Program-made: the position numbers and the translations under genes
Notes under the pieces: generated by a model
Databases searched by the model: none
The model's input: only the letters and a program-made list of their open reading frames with translations
Told to the model about the DNA's origin: nothing
Source: Rugalucina vietnamica
Taxonomy: Eukaryota; Mollusca; Bivalvia; Lucinida; Lucinidae
DNA length: 64,000 nt
Direction of reading: 5' to 3'
NCBI GenBank assembly: GCA_964017185.1
Contig: OZ024875.1
Coordinates: forward strand, 26,235,456 to 26,299,455
In this document: positions 45,401 to 53,554 of the stretch, piece after piece
Position numbering within the stretch: the stretch's first letter is position 1
Layout: every line of letters begins with the position of its first letter

Positions 45401-48400
45401 TTCTTCTCACCGCTCAGACCAGACAGCATTGAAGAAGATAGTGTTTCGGTATGTTGCCATTGCTTTTGTCAGTTTGAATTGCTTCTTTCATCGATTCAGT
45501 AGTATGATTGCATAATTTTTCTATCTGTTTTCAAATCTCTGAATTATTTAGTATTCAAGCTGAAACAGCATAACAGCTTAGAACTACATTGCTTATCAAG
45601 CTGGCTAGTATTATTGCATATAGATGCTTACACACCTTTTCACTCGAGTTTGCCGTTTGAGCATTTGCATCACACAAGAAGACCATGTGTTCTGAAGATC
45701 TGAGTTTCTTCTCGTTGTCCACAAAGACATCTAGATTGATTGATCTTCTGATTTTGAGTGACAGTTTCAAACTAAATGACCTTTAAAATGGCAAACTTGA
45801 GTGAGATTTTTAAGTACTATGTGGAATTTTGCCATGTAGATACGATCAGGTAACTGCTTAAATTGATAAAATTCTGCTTTTGTCTCTATCCTGTTTCAAA
45901 TGTGGGTTCTTAATATGCATTGTATATGTTGTGCAAAGAATTTTGAAATAAAAATGTGCTTTAACCAAACAATTACAATGTTTTTGTCAGAAGAGGTGAC
46001 ATCATTACCTAAAGATAAATGCTGAATAGAATTTAAGAACACCTGGCACCTGGGACACTGTTTCAGTTCTACAATAGAGTAAAAAGCTACCTGATTTACA
46101 AACAAACGGCAAACTCGAGTGAACAAACTTGGTTGACCTAAATGCTCAAACGACAAACTCGAGTGAAAGAGGCTGTATGATGTGACTCATATGTTACACA
46201 TTCATTTTCAGAAATGTTCTTCCCAAGCTGCAGGGACTGCAGACCAGTGTAGTTCAGCCAGTGTAAGAGACTCGATAGAAAGCGATCTCTCAGACTCCTG
46301 TACTGGGGAGGCACGTCCCCAGGGTTTGTCAGAAACTGAAGTGGGGAAAGTGAGTGATTCTGAAGCTGACAGTTCAGTGTGTGTAAAAACGGGTAAAAAG
46401 CTTGCTCCTGACCAGGAGAGTTGCGAGATCTCAGAGAGTTGTGTTAGAACTTCAGATAGCAATGAGATTACTAGGGATGTACATAGTGTGGAGACTTCAC
46501 AGCATCAGAAAAGTGCTAATTCTGAACCTGATAGTAGTGATAGTGTACAGTGTACGTATGGGGACCTTCCTATGGAGGTAGAATGTGATAGTTTGAGTGT
46601 TAATTCAGGGGAAAAGCGACTCAATGAGGGCACAGTTTCTAGTGTGGTAGACAGTACTGAAACTGAGGGGAACAGGAGAGACACTGGCGTCATGGAGGCT
46701 GCTGTTTCCTCACAGCAGGAAAATGTTGCTACGGATTCTAATTGTGATAGTTGTGTCCGAGAGAGAGCAGATTCTTACACGGAGGACAACAGATTATCAT
46801 CTAGTTCTTTAACTGTAAATTCCCATCCATGTACATCATCATCATCACCATTTCGCCATAATATTTGTGATTCACAGAAAAACAGTTCACCACAGAAATC
46901 ATGTGTAGATAGTAGTACTGATCTAGGGAATCAAAGAACAAACCTGGGTAATTACAGTGTATTGGACAGCACACAGGATGCTGTGGGAAATTCTGTCACA
47001 CAGACATTAGGAGGAAGTGTTAACAGTGATATTAATAGCACCAATGATGTTGGAGCAACAGAAAATCTCCATACAGAATTTTATCTCTCGGACAGTTCAG
47101 AAGTGAGAAATAGAGCAGACATGTTTTCAGATTCGGGAAATTATCTTTTACCGTCCCGTTACTTTAATGGTTTGAATGGGATAAGTGCCGAAATGACTGT
47201 TGACTCGACAACTCACTTAACCAACACTGCCATGGGTTTGACCAACAATAGTATTATAAATAGTGCAGGGTTTTCCAGCCTGTCTAGTTTGTCCACGTAT
47301 GATTCAGATTCGATGGACGTAACATCAGCTTCAGATGCATGTCAGGGGATGTATGACAATTCCATGGGAATGATGGAGGTAGGACCTGGCAATGAAGTCG
47401 AACAACCAGTTCCACAAAAAGAAAAGAAAAAGGTAAATATGATCCATGATACCAGAAAACATGTCTTGTGGGTTTCTGATCATGTCTGACACAAACCGGC
47501 CTATGCAGCTACAGAAGATTGTTAGAAGCTTGAAATTTCGGATTCAGGAAGAAGAGGAATTGTACTATCCATGTAGCCAAAATAAGGGCGCTGATCAGCT
47601 TTGCAGTTGCTGATCTGTGTCTTTGTTTTCGCATAGGCAAATATCCGGTTTTCACATGATGCGACTCGAGATATTTGCTATGATGCTTTTCAAATTAGGA
47701 TCTGTTTTGACTGTCTGCTGTATATGCTGTACACCTCTTGACCCACCTTTTTAGAATAATAGACACATATAATTTACTGGTAATTTGTCATGTTTTAGCA
47801 TAAAGGGTTAAGTTGTACATTATGTCATTATTGTGCATTGACAAATTTCAGGAATTGTTGAGCATTTTTCATGGACATGCTCAATTATTGAACATATCTT
47901 ATAGGTGAGCCTTCAAGAGTACAGAAAGCGAGTGAAAGATAAACCAGCCACAACGTCCACCAGCACTAGTGTGACCTCTACCACAACCCCCAATACTGGC
48001 ACGGTGACAAGCTCCATCAAAACACCACCAAAGTTAGATAAGATACCGTCACTGCCTTCTCTTCCTATGTTTGAGACAACACAGAGAAAGGAATTTAAAA
48101 GTAAGTTCTGTTTGCCGAAAGCGTAATATAAACATGTCTGAAAAATGACATTTAAATCAAGTTCTCAATTATGCGTCACTTGAATCATGAAAATAGTTGG
48201 AAAAAAGAAAAGTTGAAATTGACTGGTGAAAAAGAGATGCTGAAATCGACCGGGTGAAAAAGAGATGCTAAGGGCCATTTATTGTATGGAAGTACATGTA
48301 AGATGAAAGTAGTTAAAGTTGACATGCCTTGCCTTTGGTAGTCACAGTGGTCAGCATTTTGTGTGTGTGTTGTTTGCAGGTTCATCTGAGCTGTTATCCC

Positions 48401-50692
48401 CTATATTCAACCGTCCTGAGAAGCAGGAGGAGGTGACTAGGACAATGAGCCTGTCAGAGAGATTACGACAGGAGTTTGGGCTGGATGATAGCACCGACGA
48501 TGAGGAGCATAAAACAGGTAACTGTTATATACTCTTGTTGAATCGAGCAAGTGACCAGTCCTTAATTAAGACTTTATTGAGCATTTTACTAGTACATGGG
48601 ATACATTATTTCAAAAGGCCAGAATGAATTAGCCTTTATTTCTGGCTGCGTGACAAAAGCACTGTGAAAGAAAAATCTATTCACGGAGAGCTGCCAAAAA
48701 GATTATAAGTTCATGTAATATTGAAGACCTATTTGTTGTTCAGTAAGATGCACTTTCTTTTAGCTAATCTTTAAATCACCTTTCTTATTTCAGACCAGAC
48801 TGGTGAGAGTGACCCTCCCCCACCACCTCCACCCCCACCCCCTCAGAGCCAGACCAGGACAAGCACTGCATCTTCAACCAGCAGTATACCCTCACTCATG
48901 TCACTAAAGACCAAACCTGCCTGTAGCCTCAAGACACCAGGGACTACAGCAATATCCTCCAGTACTTCAGCTGCCAGCTTGGGATCATTGTCCGGTGGCT
49001 TCACTAAACCTGGATTGTCAGGTCTACCCAGTCAGACTAAAGTACCAAGTATGCCAGCATTAGCATCCAAAATCCTTGGTGACTTGGGTACAAATTCATC
49101 TTCTGGCTCTGGAAGTGGGAAACCTTCGCTTTCCTCCAAAATCTTGAGTGACCTTGGAGCTCTGCTTGGGAAAGCTAGAAGTGCTGCAGCAAGCATGGCA
49201 CAGAACCAACCTCCTCTTGGAAAACTGTCGGTGTCGTCATCGGTACCTAGCATGATCCCACCCCCACCACCACCAGGAAAAAGTTCGGCCACAACAAAAA
49301 CTTCAGCCCTGTCTTCCAGTCTTGGGAAACTAAATCCTCCTTTGATCAACTCGTTGACCGGTAAGATGCCAATGTCAGCCCCAACTGGGGTGCCCCCTCC
49401 TCCAAGTAAAGGTACCCTAAGTGGAGCCCCTCCAAGTGTTAAACCAGGTGTGCTGGGTGTCCCTCCACCACCCCCGCCAGGTAAAGTCCAGGCCAGCGCC
49501 CCACCAAATCCACCAGGAAAGTTACCTACCGGAGTCCCCCCACCAGGGAAGATCCCCACCGGTGTGGCACCACAGCCTGGTAAAGTGCCAACTGGTGTTC
49601 CACCACCCCCAGGGAAGGGAATCAATGGGGGACCAGCACCTTCTAGTAAACCAACCACAGCCAAACCAGCGGCAGACAGTGCAGTGCAGAACAAGGTTAC
49701 CAAACTTGCAGCTCAGCTAGCCGCAGCCTTAAAAGGTAAATGAAAATTATCCTTATTCAAATATTTGGCTTAAAACCCTTCTATAACTATAAGCATGCTA
49801 ATTTTTGGCTATATATGGCTGTCAAGTCTGCCTTAAGACTTACAGAGGTGAGTAAAAGATATTGGCTACCTGTTATTCATGTTTGAGCGACAAGACATGC
49901 CGTTTTTATTAGTCACTGGTAAATTCCTTCAAAAATTAAATGAAAGGTCATTTAACATTGCAAGTAAAATCAGTTTATCCATGACCCATAGAGAGAATTC
50001 TGTAGACTTACTATGTGAAGAAAAATGTAGAACTTCAAAACCAAACTGAAAGTTAAGGCTGTATGCTACATACATTATAATGTTTTACTGTTTGTAGTAT
50101 GTACATAATGAAGCCTTTGTATGTAAAAAGTATTGCCATTTACCTGTTTTCAGCTGCCAATGGACAAGCTGCTCTAGGAGGACTGGTAGGGGGTCCTGTA
50201 ACCAGTAGTGCTTCCTTAGCAACTGACCAGAATGGACCAGTTCTCAGTAATGGACATGGGAGCTCCACAGGACCTCCACAGGTGTTTGACTACGGCCACA
50301 GGTCCGGGGCTCAGTATAAAAGACAGAACTCTGCTCCAAATAATCCCAGTAGTGCACAGACACAATTCCACCACACAAACAAGGCTTCCCCACCAGTGGC
50401 TGGTCAAGGACCTTCAAAGTTTCACGGTTTTAATAAATTATCACCATCAGTGGGTAATAAACTATCACCGTCATTGGGTAACAAATTATCACCGTCATTA
50501 GGTAACCATAACGGACATGCCAAGAATATGCATGGACAGTTTTCGGGAACCAGTAGCAGTTCACCATCAGGTGGTGTTCATCCTGGACAGTTCAGTTCGT
50601 CACAACATCAGTCCCATAGTTCACATAGAAAACATTCATCACACAAGTTTTCAAAACAACACTCAACAGGGCATTCTCATAAATATTCATGA
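20870..50692 (+). CDS. KMT2E: KMT2E(MLL5)/SETD5-family PHD-SET chromatin protein, 25 coding exons
   Basis: Joined exons give 2298 codons in one frame, with GT-AG borders and consistent phases throughout. Human KMT2E is about 1858 residues, so this one is longer, mainly in its tails. Order: [10 protein letters not shown] start (family MSI.IPLG), DHNY at 60-63 (HCF-1-binding type), proline-rich 64-185, PHD finger 188-230 with all eight zinc ligands and the Trp of CDRCSVWQH, SET domain about 436-565 with [11 protein letters not shown], then conserved blocks [47 protein letters not shown] with TPTPTP, and [11 protein letters not shown]. Family knowledge: the PHD binds H3K4me3, the SET domain lacks the NHSC motif and is thought catalytically weak or dead, and family members recruit HCF-1 or deacetylase complexes (Drosophila UpSET). 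Invertebrates usually have one gene for the vertebrate KMT2E/SETD5 pair; the PHD makes this copy closer to KMT2E. Confidence 0.93.
21104..22021 (+). mobile_element. HINE-like element, family 2, copy C
   Basis: The 5' end TTAGCTCGCCTGC is matched by CAGGCGAGC at the 3' end, then by the hairpin GCTGTC-like stem with GACAGC and TCTTA. Its interior units (about 167 bp, at 21209, 21375 and 21542, then degraded) differ from copies A and B. Each good unit holds TGACCTTGAGGTCAAGGTCA, an everted pair of extended nuclear-receptor half-sites. Confidence 0.8.
22684..22876. mobile_element. Small TA-flanked MITE
   Basis: Ends CAGGTCAACCTCACTATAAC and the inverse of CAGCTCAACCTCATTATCAC, flanked by TA at 22682-22683 and 22877-22878. 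Internal copies of the GTTATAATGAGG motif. Mariner-type by target site. Confidence 0.65.
23031..23133 (+). CDS. KMT2E: Coding exon 2 (residues 25-59)
   Basis: Ends in GCFGLPYQ, matching the family GLPYA just before DHNY. Phase 0 donor CAG|GTGAGA. Confidence 0.88.
23464..27629 (+). mobile_element. HINE-like element, family 1, outer copy in intron 2
   Basis: Begins TTAGCTCACATGAGCC with hairpin partner GGCTCACAGGTGAGCT, and ends CAGGTGAGCG...CCAATGGTCCTCTGG. It is split by another copy at 24012-27067. Own parts are 23464-24011 and 27068-27629. Confidence 0.8.
24012..27067 (+). mobile_element. HINE-like element, family 1, inner copy with 465-bp array
   Basis: Starts TTAGCTCACCTGAGCC and ends GGACCAATGGTCCTCTGG. 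Removing it joins CAAATATCT to TCTTCTCTGC, the order seen in uninterrupted units, again a T|T target. Its tandem array has a 465-bp period: TTGGCCAGTC starts at 24541, 25006, 25471, 25936 and 26398. Each unit has GGTCACATGACC, AAGATGGCCGCC, TGACCTTGACCT and an inverted pair CAAGGTCA / TGACCTTG with a 5-nt spacer. Confidence 0.88.
27754..28193 (+). CDS. KMT2E: Coding exon 3: DHNY motif, proline-rich segment, start of PHD finger
   Basis: Begins [13 protein letters not shown], nearly identical to the vertebrate KMT2E segment; DHNY fits the (D/E)H.Y HCF-1-binding motif. A proline-rich stretch follows with repeats of PQRSPV type. The exon ends inside the PHD (C188, C190, C202, C205). The donor splits Ser206. 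Confidence 0.92.
28194..29455 (+). other. Intron 3
   Basis: Contains one copy of the GAGAAAACC MITE family (28307-28500). Otherwise nothing recognised. Confidence 0.75.
28307..28500. mobile_element. GAGAAAACC-family MITE, copy 1
   Basis: Left end CCTGAGAAAACCAACAATTT and inverted right end AGATTGTTGTTTTTCCCATG. The body shares GAGGAATTGTACTATC and GCGAAAACA with copies at 35153, 39712 and 47461. Cut-and-paste-type non-autonomous element; superfamily unknown. Confidence 0.65.
29456..29604 (+). CDS. KMT2E: Coding exon 4: rest of PHD finger
   Basis: Reads [20 protein letters not shown], then CEMC, completing the C4HC3 set with H210, C213, C227 and C230. A basic linker [12 protein letters not shown] follows. 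Donor ATTG|GTAAGT, phase 1. Confidence 0.92.
29689..30559 (+). mobile_element. Helentron-like element, family 4
   Basis: 5' end TTATGCCCCCAACTTCG with a nearby inverted partner; 3' end AGCTGGGGGCATA, then a perfect hairpin GTGTTT-cat-AAACAC (30536-30550), then ATTTTCTAG, then T. It has a CAGT-type microsatellite near 29745 and about three internal units of some 180 bp. Structure equals family 3 with a different sequence. Confidence 0.75.
30804..32037. mobile_element. hAT-like element with 6-bp TSD
   Basis: Perfect ends CAGTGCTTGCACTA and its inverse TAGTGCAAGCACTG, flanked by TATAAT at 30798-30803 and 32038-32043. Near the left end GGAAGTCA recurs three times. No transposase seen. Confidence 0.75.
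32272..32480 (+). CDS. KMT2E: Coding exon 5 (residues 256-325)
   Basis: Acidic start [13 protein letters not shown], then a strongly basic helix-forming stretch rich in Lys, Arg, Met and Gln. Corresponds in place to the basic region after the PHD in KMT2E (TESGDE...RRKK), and probably includes nuclear localisation signals. Confidence 0.85.
32793..32837 (+). CDS. KMT2E: Coding exon 6, 45-nt microexon
   Basis: Fifteen codons, [15 protein letters not shown], with TTTCAG acceptor and AAG|GTAGGA donor, both phase 0. It could be skipped without changing frame. Confidence 0.7.
33180..33352 (+). CDS. KMT2E: Coding exon 7 (residues 341-397)
   Basis: The acceptor is CTCCAGCAG, a tandem NAGNAG site: use of the first AG adds one Gln, use of the second gives a start at 33183. 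The exon is rich in Asp and Trp and ends in WSPSLSTF. Donor phase 2. Confidence 0.82.
33476..34970 (+). mobile_element. HINE-like element, family 1, intron 7
   Basis: Complete: 5' TTAGCTCACCTGAGCC hairpin, three units of about 450 bp, 3' CTCAGGTGAGCG with hairpin GGACCATTGGTCC and TCTGG. Close in sequence to the unit set at 19310-20739, suggesting the same subfamily. Confidence 0.85.
35153..35397. mobile_element. GAGAAAACC-family MITE, copy 2, with internal duplication
   Basis: Ends CAGGAGAAAACC and GGTTTTCTCATG. Inside, a segment beginning TCCGACCAGGTCCGACACAA occurs twice (from about 35186 and 35235) with G-runs before each, which the other copies lack. Confidence 0.65.
35555..35648 (+). 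CDS. KMT2E: Coding exon 8 (residues 398-429)
   Basis: Reads [20 protein letters not shown], aligning with the vertebrate W..K...W.D.YEEA..NQYS segment N-terminal to the SET domain. Donor CAT|GTAAGT. Confidence 0.88.
35904..35981 (+). CDS. KMT2E: Coding exon 9 (residues 430-455)
   Basis: 26 codons, [20 protein letters not shown] and on, matching the region just before the SET core (VQKHRKIL-type in SETD5). Both borders phase 0. Confidence 0.85.
36327..36433 (+). CDS. KMT2E: Coding exon 10: start of SET core
   Basis: [20 protein letters not shown] corresponds to the family LP.DALIIEYRGK.ML segment. The usual SET GxG motif is absent, as in the family. Donor splits the codon for Glu491. Confidence 0.88.
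36709..39111 (+). mobile_element. HINE-like element, family 2, copy B
   Basis: Same termini and order of arrays as copy A. About 177 bp of A (9592-9768) are missing here and a run of 26 G (37451-37476) stands in their place. The otherwise high identity suggests recent spread or exchange between copies. Confidence 0.87.
37567..38859 (+). promoter_or_regulatory. Eleven ERE-like inverted repeats, 128-bp period, in intron 10
   Basis: Sites start at 37567, 37694, 37822, 37950, 38078, 38206, 38333, 38461, 38589, 38717 and 38845. Six are exactly AGGTCACTGTGACCT, one differs in its first base, three have changed spacers with intact half-sites, and 38078 has one half-site mutation (GTTACC). Spacing is 127 or 128 bp throughout. 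Confidence 0.8.
39184..39392. mobile_element. Small TA-flanked MITE with CGCGAA motifs
   Basis: Inverted ends share CTGTA, CGGAAAT and TTCGCG, and are flanked by TA at 39182-39183 and 39393-39394. The interior has repeated TTCGCGAA-type motifs. Confidence 0.65.
39437..39554 (+). CDS. KMT2E: Coding exon 11: SET core with RRSC motif
   Basis: Includes [20 protein letters not shown] and then [15 protein letters not shown] (515-529). Active SET enzymes have NHSC.PN here; RRSC is the KMT2E/SETD5 variant tied to loss of methyltransferase activity. Phase 0 donor GTT|GTAAGT. Confidence 0.93.
39555..39989 (+). other. Intron 11
   Basis: Contains the best-preserved MITE copy of the GAGAAAACC family (39712-39905). 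Confidence 0.75.
39712..39905. mobile_element. GAGAAAACC-family MITE, copy 3
   Basis: Clean inverted ends CATGAGAAAACCAACAATTT and AAATTGTTAGTTTTCTCATG. It also has an internal inverted pair around AACAAAGGCG and CACCTTTGTT. Confidence 0.72.
39990..40198 (+). CDS. KMT2E: Coding exon 12: end of SET and post-SET-like cysteines
   Basis: [16 protein letters not shown] matches family IPKGTEITIAFDFDY. The cysteine cluster [14 protein letters not shown] matches KVDCACLKENPECPV. A basic tail follows. Confidence 0.92.
40485..40887 (+). CDS. KMT2E: Coding exon 13: SP-x-K/R tetrapeptide array
   Basis: After [10 protein letters not shown] come nine tandem S-P-[I/V/Y/L]-[K/R/H/Q] units (40531-40638, residues 616-651), then more SP/TP sites and a basic segment [12 protein letters not shown]. 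Such SP.K/R sites fit proline-directed kinases and the S/TPKK-type DNA-binding motif; the use here is inference. I know of no like array in vertebrate KMT2E. Confidence 0.85.
41152..41343 (+). CDS. KMT2E: Coding exon 14 (residues 735-798)
   Basis: Low-complexity Pro/Thr/Glu-rich stretch ending in EKRKL, which joins exon 15 as KRKL-TREERK, like the family KRKMTREERK. Confidence 0.85.
41612..42297 (+). CDS. KMT2E: Coding exon 15: [11 protein letters not shown] helix and acidic region
   Basis: Opens with [20 protein letters not shown], the most conserved block outside PHD and SET. Then a Gln/Glu-rich likely coiled coil (residues about 855-900) and a long Glu/Lys/Pro-rich tract with VKEE.QEE repeats. 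The exon ends in phase 2 at GG|GTGAGT. Confidence 0.9.
42536..42565 (+). CDS. KMT2E: Coding exon 16, 30-nt microexon
   Basis: Ten codons of basic and Ala residues (KKARRAAAR), phases 2 and 2, between TTTTACAG and GTAAGT. The basic patch parallels the family RTKQRK/QQRRRHR region. Confidence 0.75.
42807..42972 (+). CDS. KMT2E: Coding exon 17 (residues 1037-1092)
   Basis: [10 protein letters not shown], then a Ser/Pro-rich stretch, ending FKFLKTKR, which joins [10 protein letters not shown] as the family P.TKKHLVNEWLSEK block. Confidence 0.87.
43372..43578 (+). CDS. KMT2E: Coding exon 18: NEWLSEK block
   Basis: [20 protein letters not shown] matches vertebrate KMT2E HLVNEWLSEK and SETD5 YLVTEWLNDK. 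Phase 0 donor AAG|GTAAAT. Confidence 0.9.
43579..44583 (+). other. Intron 18
   Basis: Contains a possible fragment of another dispersed repeat (about 43850-44050, GTCTGTCTGTGCGTCGG) and the SINE at 44242-44567, which ends against the splice acceptor. Confidence 0.75.
44242..44567 (+). mobile_element. tRNA-derived SINE inserted at the 3' splice site of intron 18
   Basis: The head has pol III boxes: box A-like TAGCTTAGTAGTTAGAG and box B-like GGTTCGATCAC. A non-tRNA body follows, then a tail AAACCCGAACAAACAAAC. A 12-bp target duplication ACTATCTATATT flanks it (44230-44241 and 44568-44579). The conserved-looking body suggests a bivalve V- or Meta-type SINE (RUDI-like), unconfirmed. The right duplication ends 4 nt before exon 19. 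Confidence 0.85.
44584..44722 (+). CDS. KMT2E: Coding exon 19: [10 protein letters not shown] block
   Basis: Matches the family KKRWLKQALEE block, here joined to AKK from exon 18. 139 nt, so skipping would shift the frame. Its acceptor is ATATTGCAG with almost no pyrimidine tract because of the SINE. Confidence 0.9.
45210..45448 (+). CDS. KMT2E: Coding exon 20: TPLKKRR and TPTPTP block
   Basis: [20 protein letters not shown], then [13 protein letters not shown] and [14 protein letters not shown]. These match the vertebrate LTTPLKKRR...SETSTPTPSP and CRNGYKPIYSPVTP segments. Confidence 0.9.
45449..46211 (+). other. Intron 20
   Basis: Mostly one TA-flanked TIR element (45631-46175), whose end lies 36 bp from the exon 21 start. 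Confidence 0.75.
45631..46175. mobile_element. TA-flanked TIR element in intron 20
   Basis: Ends CACACCTTTTCACTCGAG and the inverse of CAGCCTCTTTCACTCGAG, continuing into TTTGCCGTTTGAGCATTT on both sides with one mismatch, flanked by TA (45629-45630 and 46176-46177). GGCAAACTCGAGTGA recurs subterminally. Mariner-type by target. Confidence 0.72.
46212..47432 (+). CDS. KMT2E: Coding exon 21: 407-residue Ser/Asp-rich segment
   Basis: One large exon, phase 0 at both ends, dominated by Ser, Asp, Glu, Asn and Thr with many SDS and DSS motifs; probably disordered. It ends [12 protein letters not shown], matching the family NPPQKKK before VSLLEYRKR. I recognise no domain. Confidence 0.88.
47433..47904 (+). 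other. Intron 21
   Basis: Contains a diverged copy of the GAGAAAACC MITE (47461-47657). Confidence 0.7.
47461..47657. mobile_element. GAGAAAACC-family MITE, copy 4 (diverged)
   Basis: Shares GAAGAAGAGGAATTGTACTA and CGGTTTTCACATG with the other copies. The left end is degraded. Confidence 0.55.
47905..48100 (+). CDS. KMT2E: Coding exon 22: VSLQEYRKR block
   Basis: [13 protein letters not shown] equals the family KKVSLLEYRKR motif. Then Thr/Ser-rich sequence. Donor phase 1. Confidence 0.9.
48380..48517 (+). CDS. KMT2E: Coding exon 23 (residues 1760-1805)
   Basis: [20 protein letters not shown], then [20 protein letters not shown]: a predicted short helix and an acidic patch. No vertebrate match that I recall. 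Confidence 0.82.
48794..49735 (+). CDS. KMT2E: Coding exon 24: polyproline and PPPGK-rich segment
   Basis: Starts with a run of about ten prolines, then Ser/Leu-rich sequence with two ILSDLG/ILGDLG motifs, then repeats of the form G-V-P-P-P-x-G-K-x-P-T. Ends in a predicted helix [15 protein letters not shown]. The family C-terminus is also proline-rich, but the detail differs. Confidence 0.87.
50154..50692 (+). CDS. KMT2E: Coding exon 25 and stop
   Basis: Low-complexity tail with three NKLSPS(L/V)G repeats and a final Ser/His/Lys-rich stretch. The stop is TGA at 50690-50692. Confidence 0.87.
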
Positions 50693-52675
50693 GAACACAT
50701 CGTATTTGTGAAGACTAAAAGATATTAGTGAAGTGGGCATTTTGCAATAAATATAATTATTGCAGTTATTTCCATAAAACAAAATGTTGGTATTTATCAC
50801 AATACTTTTATGGAAAACAAATGAGTCATCAAATACCCACAGGATCAATTCTTGACTGAGGAAGGTTGTTGGTGTACAAAGTAGCATACGCACAAGGGTA
50901 TGTTTCTGTATCTCTCAGAAGTTATCTAATTGACAATATTGATAGATAAAAGTGTATTGACAGCTGACAACCAGTTGAATGTGCTTTCAAGATGTGATAT
51001 TTATATATTGGATTTTATGAAGTGTATATTTGTTATTGAGACATGTCAAGTGTGAACAATTCATTATGTACGGCAGATAGCTTGTTTTGTCACGGTTGAG
51101 GGACTAAGTCACACTCAGTTTTAAAGGCAGCGATATTCTTTTATTGACACTTGGACTGGGCAATTTTGTATGATGTGTTACTGTTTAGGATATTGTTAAA
51201 TCAATTTTCATGTCCACAGTAGTATGAATAAGGTGTATAATGAATGATTGATTGATAGTTGTCATTTCTCCATAATGACTGGGGTACTCATTAGTCTTAT
51301 AGTTACTTTTCTAATGAGAACCTACAAAACAAGCTTTTATGGGGAAATGAGCAATTTTATCACTATAACTACCTTATTTAAGCTACCATGTTTTCATTAT
51401 ACATACCAAAAATCCATTTTTGCATGCAACTAGCTTGTTGAAGTAGGTGTACATAGTGGGCTTTAAATGTCCTGCGATCATAAAACTTACACATTATTTT
51501 ACAAAGGCATTTTGCTCATAGGCTAATAGCCTTTTGTAAATACCTGTAAAATATGTATAAAATGTAAATGTAGTTATGTTGTTACAGTACTATTAGCAGA
51601 TTAGTTTCTATTTTATATGAGCCAAAGTTGGGAGAAATTGCTTTAAATCAAATGACCTTTCAGCCCACCTTTTAAGAGAAAAATTAAAAATTTTGTTTTT
51701 CTTTGAAGCCAAGTACCTTTATCTAGAAATAAGTGAAGATGTTCATTGTGATACTATTATTGTGGTTAAAATGACACAAAGCTTGCAAACCAGCAACAGT
51801 ACCATGTAATAAAATATTGCAAAAACATGATTATCTTTTTGTGATGCTGTATAATATTAAGATCATTTTACATTCATTTGAAACCTAGCAATTTCTACCG
51901 GTGCGGCATAATTACATGTATATCTGGTGTACAGTATGCGAGAATTATAGTGCCAAGAAGTGAAGGAACAAATTAATATATGATTTCATTCTGTCTCATG
52001 TCTCAACTTACAAATGTCAACTATCACACATCCTGTCAGTGAATCTCAATAAAAAGTGCTGTTCCATATGTGTAGTTTTACGAGCTAGATACTTGTCATT
52101 GTCTGTAACTGTTGAATCGTGACATTATTAAGAAATTTAATAAACATACTTAAATAGCCTTAATGGATGCATTGGGTTGCAGAATTTGAAAATTAAGAAT
52201 TTGAAAAATATGTTTGGCTATAAACCGTGTGAAAGAGGAATGCTAAAGGAGTATACTTGGTAATAATTTGTCCTTTATGTACTGAACATGTTCAGCTTTT
52301 CTAGTGATCAATCAAAATCAGCTTTTGTTTCAAGTTTTGAACTCTGATTTGAGGAAATATATTTATTTTTGGTTAAAAAATGTAAAAAAAAAGAAATCAT
52401 ATTTATATTTTCTATTTATTCTTTTCTCAAGTTTTGTTGCTTTCTCTGAAAAATCTAGAATTAGAAAAAAAAATATGTGTTTGTGTCGTCTAACTTGTTG
52501 AATGAGTGCAATTTAATTGTCTTCATGTGCCTATGTTTTAAATATGATCATGTTTGATTTCTCCTTAATTGGGAATGATTCTTCTATCAATTGAACTTTT
52601 CTACATTAGATACCTACATGATGATTTGTTGGGAAAAGTTTGGAAGAAATAAAGTTGATTCTGCCCGGTTTCTGC
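50693..52675 (+). other. 3' UTR with candidate polyadenylation signals
   Basis: AT-rich and free of recognised repeats, unlike the flanks. AATAAA signals lie at 50746, 52048 and 52648. The last two are followed by GT- or T-rich sequence, so the transcript probably ends near 52070 or 52670. Confidence 0.6.
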
Positions 52676-52936
52676 TTAGTTGATATCTTAAGTAAAAAAC
52701 TAGTTTCAATGGTTAAGTCTGTCAATTTTCCACGAACACAAACTTTTCACACAATAGACCCAGCTTAGACTAAAATTGGCCATAAGTACTGACTGAGTTC
52801 ATTTGGATGTGTTACTAATTTTCATTTTGTTGGTGTGATTATAGCTGTATCACAAGAAAATCGTTCTGGGGAAGTTTTTTTCTTGCACACCAGACAGAAA
52901 TTGCCACACTTTTTGCCTGGGTGATAAATAGAGGAT

Positions 52937-53087
52937 ATTTACTTTTTTGAGGTGAATACCAAATATATTTCATTGAGTGAGTTGAAAACATCAAAATTTT
53001 CACGAGTGCGTAGCACGAGTGAAAAGTTAGATTTTTTCAAGTCACGAGATGAAATATATTTGGTATTTACCGATAAAAAGTAAATTT
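52937..53087. repeat. Fold-back repeat
   Basis: GGTGAATACCAAATATATTT (52951) pairs with its inverse ending at 53071; outer TTTACTTTTT and AAAAAGTAAA also pair. The loop has CACGAGTGCGTAGCACGAGT. Confidence 0.6.
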
Positions 53088-53090
53088 TCT

Positions 53091-53462
53091 TTTTATTTTA
53101 TACAATACACGGGCATTTTCCTATTTACAAAGCAGGCGGTGAAAATGCAAAAACCAAAAATTTTTGAAAACACAAATAATTTTGGTACCACATTGTTCCT
53201 AACGTTCTAACTAAGAAAATAAATACCCACACTTTATGTTTCCGTTCGTAAATAACGGAGTTATAGGCATTTGAAATTCTGAAGTGAGGCATATTTAATG
53301 ACGTCAAGTGAATGGAAACGTCAGAAGTAATCCAAACTCTACAGTGAAAATATCGGCTGATATCAATCACTAGTGAAAATATCAATATCAATTCTGCAGT
53401 GAAAATATCACTTTTATCCATTTTTGATATACATTAATTTCACTGCGAAGTATAAAATAAAA
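53091..53462. repeat. Inverted-end repeat with GTGAAAATATC motifs
   Basis: TTTTATTTTATAC at the left and GTATAAAATAAAA at the right; inside, AGTGAAAATATCA-type motifs occur three times near the right end. Probably a MITE; the target duplication is not resolved. Confidence 0.45.
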
Positions 53463-53554
53463 TTGCATCTCACCCAGGTGTTCTCACCCAGGCTAACAAA
53501 ATAAGTCCGCTTCTAGAAATAAACCAGATTTTGGGGGTTGTTGTGCAAGAAAAA

